From contig NZ_JAGGNV010000057.1 in assembly GCF_018614955.1 (NCBI RefSeq), forward strand, positions 1 to 45,295: a DNA stretch of 45,295 nucleotides, written 5' to 3'. The notes beneath the pieces are model-generated. The model searched no databases, was not told where the DNA came from, and saw nothing but the letters and a program-made list of their open reading frames with translations. The position numbers and the translations under genes were made by a program. Below, one piece after another: positions 41,828-45,295 of this stretch; within the stretch, counting starts at the first letter, position 1, and every line of letters starts with the position of its first letter. Source of the stretch: Variovorax paradoxus (GTDB lineage Bacteria > Pseudomonadota > Gammaproteobacteria > Burkholderiales > Burkholderiaceae_C).

Positions 41828-42825
41828 CGGGTGGCGGTCACCCGCTCGGTCAATTCCCGCTCTTCCGGAATGCGCAGGCCCAGCCCGCGCGCCACGGTGG
41901 TGTTGACGCGCACCGTGGCCGGTGTCGCCGCCTCGACCAGCACACCCGTGCCCGCCGGCGCGGCGGCCACCTTCTGCCCGAGAGCGCGCGCCTGCAGCGC
42001 GAGCTGCCCCGGCGTCGAGACCGCAGCGGCGAGACCGCCCGAGCGGACCAGTCCGTCGCTGGTGCCGAACACCGGCAGGCCGGCACCGGCGCCCGCGCGC
42101 AGCACCGACAGCGTGGCGGCCTGGCTGTCGCCGATCAGGTCGGGCAGCACCATGAGCGCATCGCTGCGCGGCACCAGCAGGCGCAGCACCGAGGCCAGCG
42201 ACTTCGCGTCGGGCGCGTATTCGACCTGCAGGTCCCAGCCCTGCGCCGCGCGCTGCAGCTCGCGCACGATCGGTTCCGATTCGGCCGTCGCCACCACGCC
42301 GAGCCGGCGCTTCTGCGGCAGCACCGCATCGATGAGCGTCAGCTGGTCGGCCATCGACGGCTCGCGCAGCAGCACGCCGACGTGGCGGTCGGCGCGCCGC
42401 AGCGCGGGGCTCGTCTTGAGGCTTTCGTAGTCGAGCCGGCTCAGCATCGCGAGCACCAGCGGATCCTGGCCCGGCCGTTCGATCGCCGCGCGCGCCGCCA
42501 CCGGCCCGACGGCCATCGTGACCGGCATGTCGGCCGGGGCGCTCGGGCGCATGCCGCGGGTGCGTACGCCGGCCGTCACGCGGTCTTCGCCGGCGCTCGC
42601 AAGCTCCGGCGCCGGCCCGCCCAGGCGAACCAGGTCGAAGCGGCTGCCGGCCTCCTGGGATTCGCGCAGCAGGCGCACGAATTCCGTGTGGGCCGCCAGC
42701 TCGTCGGCCACCAGCACCGTGAGTCCGGCCGCGTGCGCGCCGCCGGCGAGGAGCAGGGCGGCGAAGGCCATGCCCGCGAGGGTGAGCAGCCCCTGAAAGA
42801 GCGCTGGAAATCGATTCGCAAACAT
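41824..42825 (-). CDS. ABC-type periplasmic substrate-binding-like protein
   Basis: A 333-residue exported protein. After a signal peptide (AGMAFAALLLAGGAHA|AG) it has two lobes typical of the uncharacterised ABC_sub_bind family: MAVGPVAARAAIER, DRHVGVLLREPSMADQL, LGVVATAESEPIVREL, DALMVLPDLIGDSQAA and PVFGTSDGLVRSGGL. No permease or ATPase genes lie near. Instead its stop overlaps the hybrid kinase ATG (ATGA). This suggests a periplasmic ligand receptor dedicated to signalling. ATG 42825 was chosen as the start of a clean signal peptide. Confidence 0.82.
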   Translation of the reverse strand: MFANRFPALFQGLLTLAGMAFAALLLAGGAHAAGLTVLVADELAAHTEFVRLLRESQEAGSRFDLVRLGGPAPELASAGEDRVTAGVRTRGMRPSAPADMPVTMAVGPVAARAAIERPGQDPLVLAMLSRLDYESLKTSPALRRADRHVGVLLREPSMADQLTLIDAVLPQKRRLGVVATAESEPIVRELQRAAQGWDLQVEYAPDAKSLASVLRLLVPRSDALMVLPDLIGDSQAATLSVLRAGAGAGLPVFGTSDGLVRSGGLAAAVSTPGQLALQARALGQKVAAAPAGTGVLVEAATPATVRVNTTVARGLGLRIPEERELTERVTATR

Positions 42826-42979
42826 GAACTGCACCTGCAGTGGGTGATGGACCCAATGTACGGAGGCGGCCTGCTTCGCGCGATAAGGCGGAGGGCTTAT
42901 GTCGGCCCGCACGGCGCTGCATTGCCGTGCGGGACTGCACAAGCTCGCGGCCTGTCGGCCTATGCCTGATGTTGTATGT

Positions 42980-43062
42980 GGCCCCCACGCTCCGTCACTT
43001 CGTGTACTCGCTGCCCCCCGAGGGGGCCGAGGCCGCCTTGGGGCGGCCCGGCGTCGGCCTGA
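42980..43062. repeat. Comamonadaceae-type interspersed repeat with two hairpins
   Basis: The segment carries CCCCCACGCTCCGTCACTTC, then GCCCCCCGAGGGGGC (43013-43027) and a GCCGCC/GGGCGGC hairpin (about 43031-43048). I recognise it from memory as a repeat common in Variovorax and related genomes between genes. It lies between two minus-strand genes and could act as a transcript-ending structure after the downstream kinase. Confidence 0.6.
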
Positions 43063-43074
43063 TCCCTGATCCCC

Positions 43075-44967
43075 TTAGAGCACCGCTTGCCGCACCGCCG
43101 CCAGCTGCGTGTTGATGGCCTGCCGCAGCAGCTTCGGCGACACCGGCTTGTAGAGCACGGCGACGCCCGAATTGGCCACTTCGCGCAGCCGGTCGGGCTT
43201 GGTTTCGCCGGTCACCAGCAGGCGCGCGGTCGCCTCGCCGATGCCGCGCGGATGGCGCTCCAGCGCGGCCAGCACATCGAGGCCGTTGTCGCCGCCTTGC
43301 AGCAGCAGGTCGCTCACCACCAGGTCGGGCGGCCGGTCCCATTCGTCGGCCAGCGCCAGGGCCTCGTTGCGCGTCTGCGCGGCCATCACCTCGGCCCCCC
43401 AGTTCGAGAGCACCACCTGCAGGCCCTCGAGGATGGTGCGCTCGTCGTCGATCACCAGCACTCGCACGCCGCGCAGGCTCGCTTCGTCCTCGCCGCCGGC
43501 GCCGTGGAGCGGGGCGGGCGGGGCCGCCGGCGCCGCTGCCGCGGGCTCGGCGGCGCGCACCAGCACGCGCACGCAGGTGCCCTTGTGCGGCTGCGAACTC
43601 AGCTCGACGCGCGTGTTGAGCAGCGCCGCCAGCCGCTGCACGGTCGCCAGGCCCAGGCCCATTCCGCGCGCGTCGCGGCCCTGGTGGCCGTGCGGCTCGA
43701 CCTGGTAGAACTCCTCGAAGACCCGCGACTGGTGATGCGCCGCGATGCCGACGCCGGTGTCCACCACGTCGATGCGGATGCCGCGGCCGCGACGGCGCGC
43801 GCCGATCAGCACGCCGCCCTCGGTGGTGTGGCGCAGCGAGTTCGACACCAGGTTGTTCAGGATGCGCGAGAGCATCACGTAGTCGCTGCGCACCCAGAGC
43901 TCGGTCTTGCGCACCACCAGCCGCAGGTTCTGCTGCTCGGCCACCGGCCGGAAGTTGCGGCTGATCTCGTCGAACAGATGGTCCAGCGCGAAGTCCGCCC
44001 ACTGCGGCTGCAGCACGCCGGCATCGAGTTGCGAGAGGTTGAGCAGTTCCGAGAACAGCCGGTCCAGCGAGTCGACGCATTCGCGGATGTGGCCGATGCG
44101 CTGCAGGCGCACCGGGTCGGTCTCGCCGTTGGCCAGGCCGTCGGAGAACAGCGTGAGCGCGTGCAGCGGCTGGCGCAGGTCGTGGCTGGCGGCGGCCAGG
44201 AGCCGCGTCTTGGCCTGGCTCGCCACCTCGAGCTGCTGGTTCTTGCTGGCCAGCTCGGCCGTGGCGCGGGCGATGCGGTTTTCCAGCTCGCCGCGGCTTT
44301 CCGACAGCGCGCGTGCCGCCTCGTTGAAGCCGTGCTGCAGGCGCCGCACCTCGGCCGTGCCCGCGACCGCCACCTGCGCGTCCTCGCCGGCGCCCAGCCG
44401 GTCGACCGCCTCGCCGAGCGCGCGGATCGGCGCGCTGATGCGGCGCGCCGCCCACCAGCCGGCCAGCCCCACGCCCACCAGGCTGGCCGCCAGCACCAGC
44501 ACCACGTTGATCCAGACCGATCGCTTGGCGCGCTCCACCGCGTCGAGACTGATCTCCACCATCACCTTGCCGGTGTGCTTGCCGTCGTCGCCGATGATCG
44601 GCGCCACCACCTGCAGGCCCTCGCTGCGCTCGCGGTCGGTGGTTTCCGAATTGGCCAGGATCTCGCCGTCCTCCGACCAGATCTGCACCTGCTGCACGTG
44701 CGGCTGGTAGCTGCCGGACTGCGCGGTGCGCTGCAGCGCGCGGCGGTCCATGTGCTGCAGCTGGATCTGGGCCACGGTCGCCACCTGCAGCGCGACGGTC
44801 TGCGCATTGGCGCGCATCAGCTCGGTCACGCTCGCGAGGTGCTGTCGCGTCAGCACCGCGATCGCACCCAGCGTCGCCACCATGGCAGGCAAGAGCGCCA
44901 GCAGCACGAGCTGCTGCGCCAGCGTCAGGCGCACCAGCAGGCGGAGAGCGCGAAAGGGCCAGTTCAT
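43075..44967 (-). CDS. hybrid sensor histidine kinase / response regulator
   Basis: A 630-residue hybrid kinase. TM1 lies near residues 17-38 (LAQQLVLLALLPAMVATLGA), a periplasmic sensor with PIIGDDGKHTGKVMVEIS follows, TM2 is near VVLVLAASLVGVGLAGWWAA, then HAMP and coiled coil. DHp His262 is in AASHDLRQPLHALTLF, ATPase N box NLVSNSLRHTTE and G2 box GMGLGLATV. The receiver has Asp553 (LVVSDLLLQGGDNG) and Lys in LYKPV. It is clearly related to the kinase at 39842-41827 and shares its domain order, so they may be paralogues. No output domain. Confidence 0.93.
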   Translation of the reverse strand: MNWPFRALRLLVRLTLAQQLVLLALLPAMVATLGAIAVLTRQHLASVTELMRANAQTVALQVATVAQIQLQHMDRRALQRTAQSGSYQPHVQQVQIWSEDGEILANSETTDRERSEGLQVVAPIIGDDGKHTGKVMVEISLDAVERAKRSVWINVVLVLAASLVGVGLAGWWAARRISAPIRALGEAVDRLGAGEDAQVAVAGTAEVRRLQHGFNEAARALSESRGELENRIARATAELASKNQQLEVASQAKTRLLAAASHDLRQPLHALTLFSDGLANGETDPVRLQRIGHIRECVDSLDRLFSELLNLSQLDAGVLQPQWADFALDHLFDEISRNFRPVAEQQNLRLVVRKTELWVRSDYVMLSRILNNLVSNSLRHTTEGGVLIGARRRGRGIRIDVVDTGVGIAAHHQSRVFEEFYQVEPHGHQGRDARGMGLGLATVQRLAALLNTRVELSSQPHKGTCVRVLVRAAEPAAAAPAAPPAPLHGAGGEDEASLRGVRVLVIDDERTILEGLQVVLSNWGAEVMAAQTRNEALALADEWDRPPDLVVSDLLLQGGDNGLDVLAALERHPRGIGEATARLLVTGETKPDRLREVANSGVAVLYKPVSPKLLRQAINTQLAAVRQAVL

Positions 44968-45128
44968 GGGCGCATCAGACGCGCGGCGACGTGAATGTCA
45001 ACCACCGACTTAAGTACATGTCTAGGGAAAAACGTCACGAATCCGATCGAAGTTGGTTTCTAATTGTGTTCTCGACAGAACCGCTTTGACCAGCCCTAAG
45101 GCCACCAGCCAACGCGTTCCCGAAGAAG

Positions 45129-45295
45129 ATGCAATTTCCTGTCCACTGCGCCGCCGGTGCTCCCCTTGCTCCTCCCGCCCCGCATTCCGGGCGTTTGCGG
45201 ATGATGGCCCGGCGCGCCGCCGCCCTGCTGGGGCGCTGCGCGCTGGCGCTGCTGCTGGGCGCGCCGCTCGCGGCCGCCGCGCAAAGCGAGGGCAC
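45129..45295 (+). CDS. exported protein, 5' end only (runs off the window)
   Basis: An open frame reaching the right edge. It includes MMARRAAALLGRCALALLLG followed by APLAAAAQ, a clear signal peptide, from Met codons at 45201/45204. A longer in-frame start at 45129 adds 24 residues without a signal-like character, so 45201/45204 may be the true start. It diverges from the hybrid kinase. The mature part is not in view and no function can be assigned. Confidence 0.55.
   Translation, partial: MQFPVHCAAGAPLAPPAPHSGRLRMMARRAAALLGRCALALLLGAPLAAAAQSEG

Overview
The window is high-GC DNA of betaproteobacterial character, most likely Burkholderiales, family Comamonadaceae, Variovorax-like. This rests on gene content (Bug-type solute receptor, TctDE-like pair, xylose ABC operon with a ROK repressor, several hybrid kinases of the ASHDLRQPLHA type) and on two interspersed repeats of a kind I associate with that family. 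Species assignment is inference. No rRNA, tRNA or CRISPR array was seen.

Layout. (1) 74-2303: a LysR regulator diverges from an SDR oxidoreductase, which converges on and overlaps a MarR gene. (2) 1788-7837: an E1 alpha/beta pair of acetoin-dehydrogenase type with MarR as the last gene of the same tight operon, then an AcoR-like regulator that lacks the sigma-54 AAA+ domain, diverging from a PQQ/heme c alcohol dehydrogenase. The shared upstream region carries a perfect palindrome. Together this looks like a periplasmic alcohol or diol oxidation locus linked to acetoin cleavage. (3) 8006-11816: SnoaL-like protein, universal stress protein, TerC and a TctD/TctE-like two-component pair. (4) 12036-16257: xylF-xylH-xylG-ROK repressor with a perfect 9+9 bp operator. 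(5) 16245-19774: Bug receptor, gabD-type dehydrogenase, PanE-like reductase. (6) 19973-27502: a translationally tight operon of an exported TPR-CHAT (caspase-like) protein, a TpsB transporter and a TpsA exoprotein. This is the most unusual system in the window.

(7) 27503-39032 is accessory and decayed DNA. It holds an IS91-type element with a tyrosine recombinase, a nonsense-interrupted transposase and inverted-repeat ends. Next is a run of small genes (VOC, GFA, GrpB, SMI1/KNR4) with more AT-rich stretches than the flanks. After that come an Ada-like metal-binding protein with Ogt, and an area of gene remnants (cytidylyltransferase, SnoaL-like, a quinone oxidoreductase with a stop and a frameshift, regulator fragments) interspersed with intact hydrolases. 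(8) 39033-45295: a glycosyltransferase-like protein and two related hybrid histidine kinases, one coupled by ATGA overlap to an ABC-type periplasmic binding protein, then the start of an exported protein at the right edge.

No searches were run. Family calls come from motifs read in the translations. Coordinates come from reading frames, with starts chosen by Shine-Dalgarno spacing, overlap with neighbours and expected N-termini.
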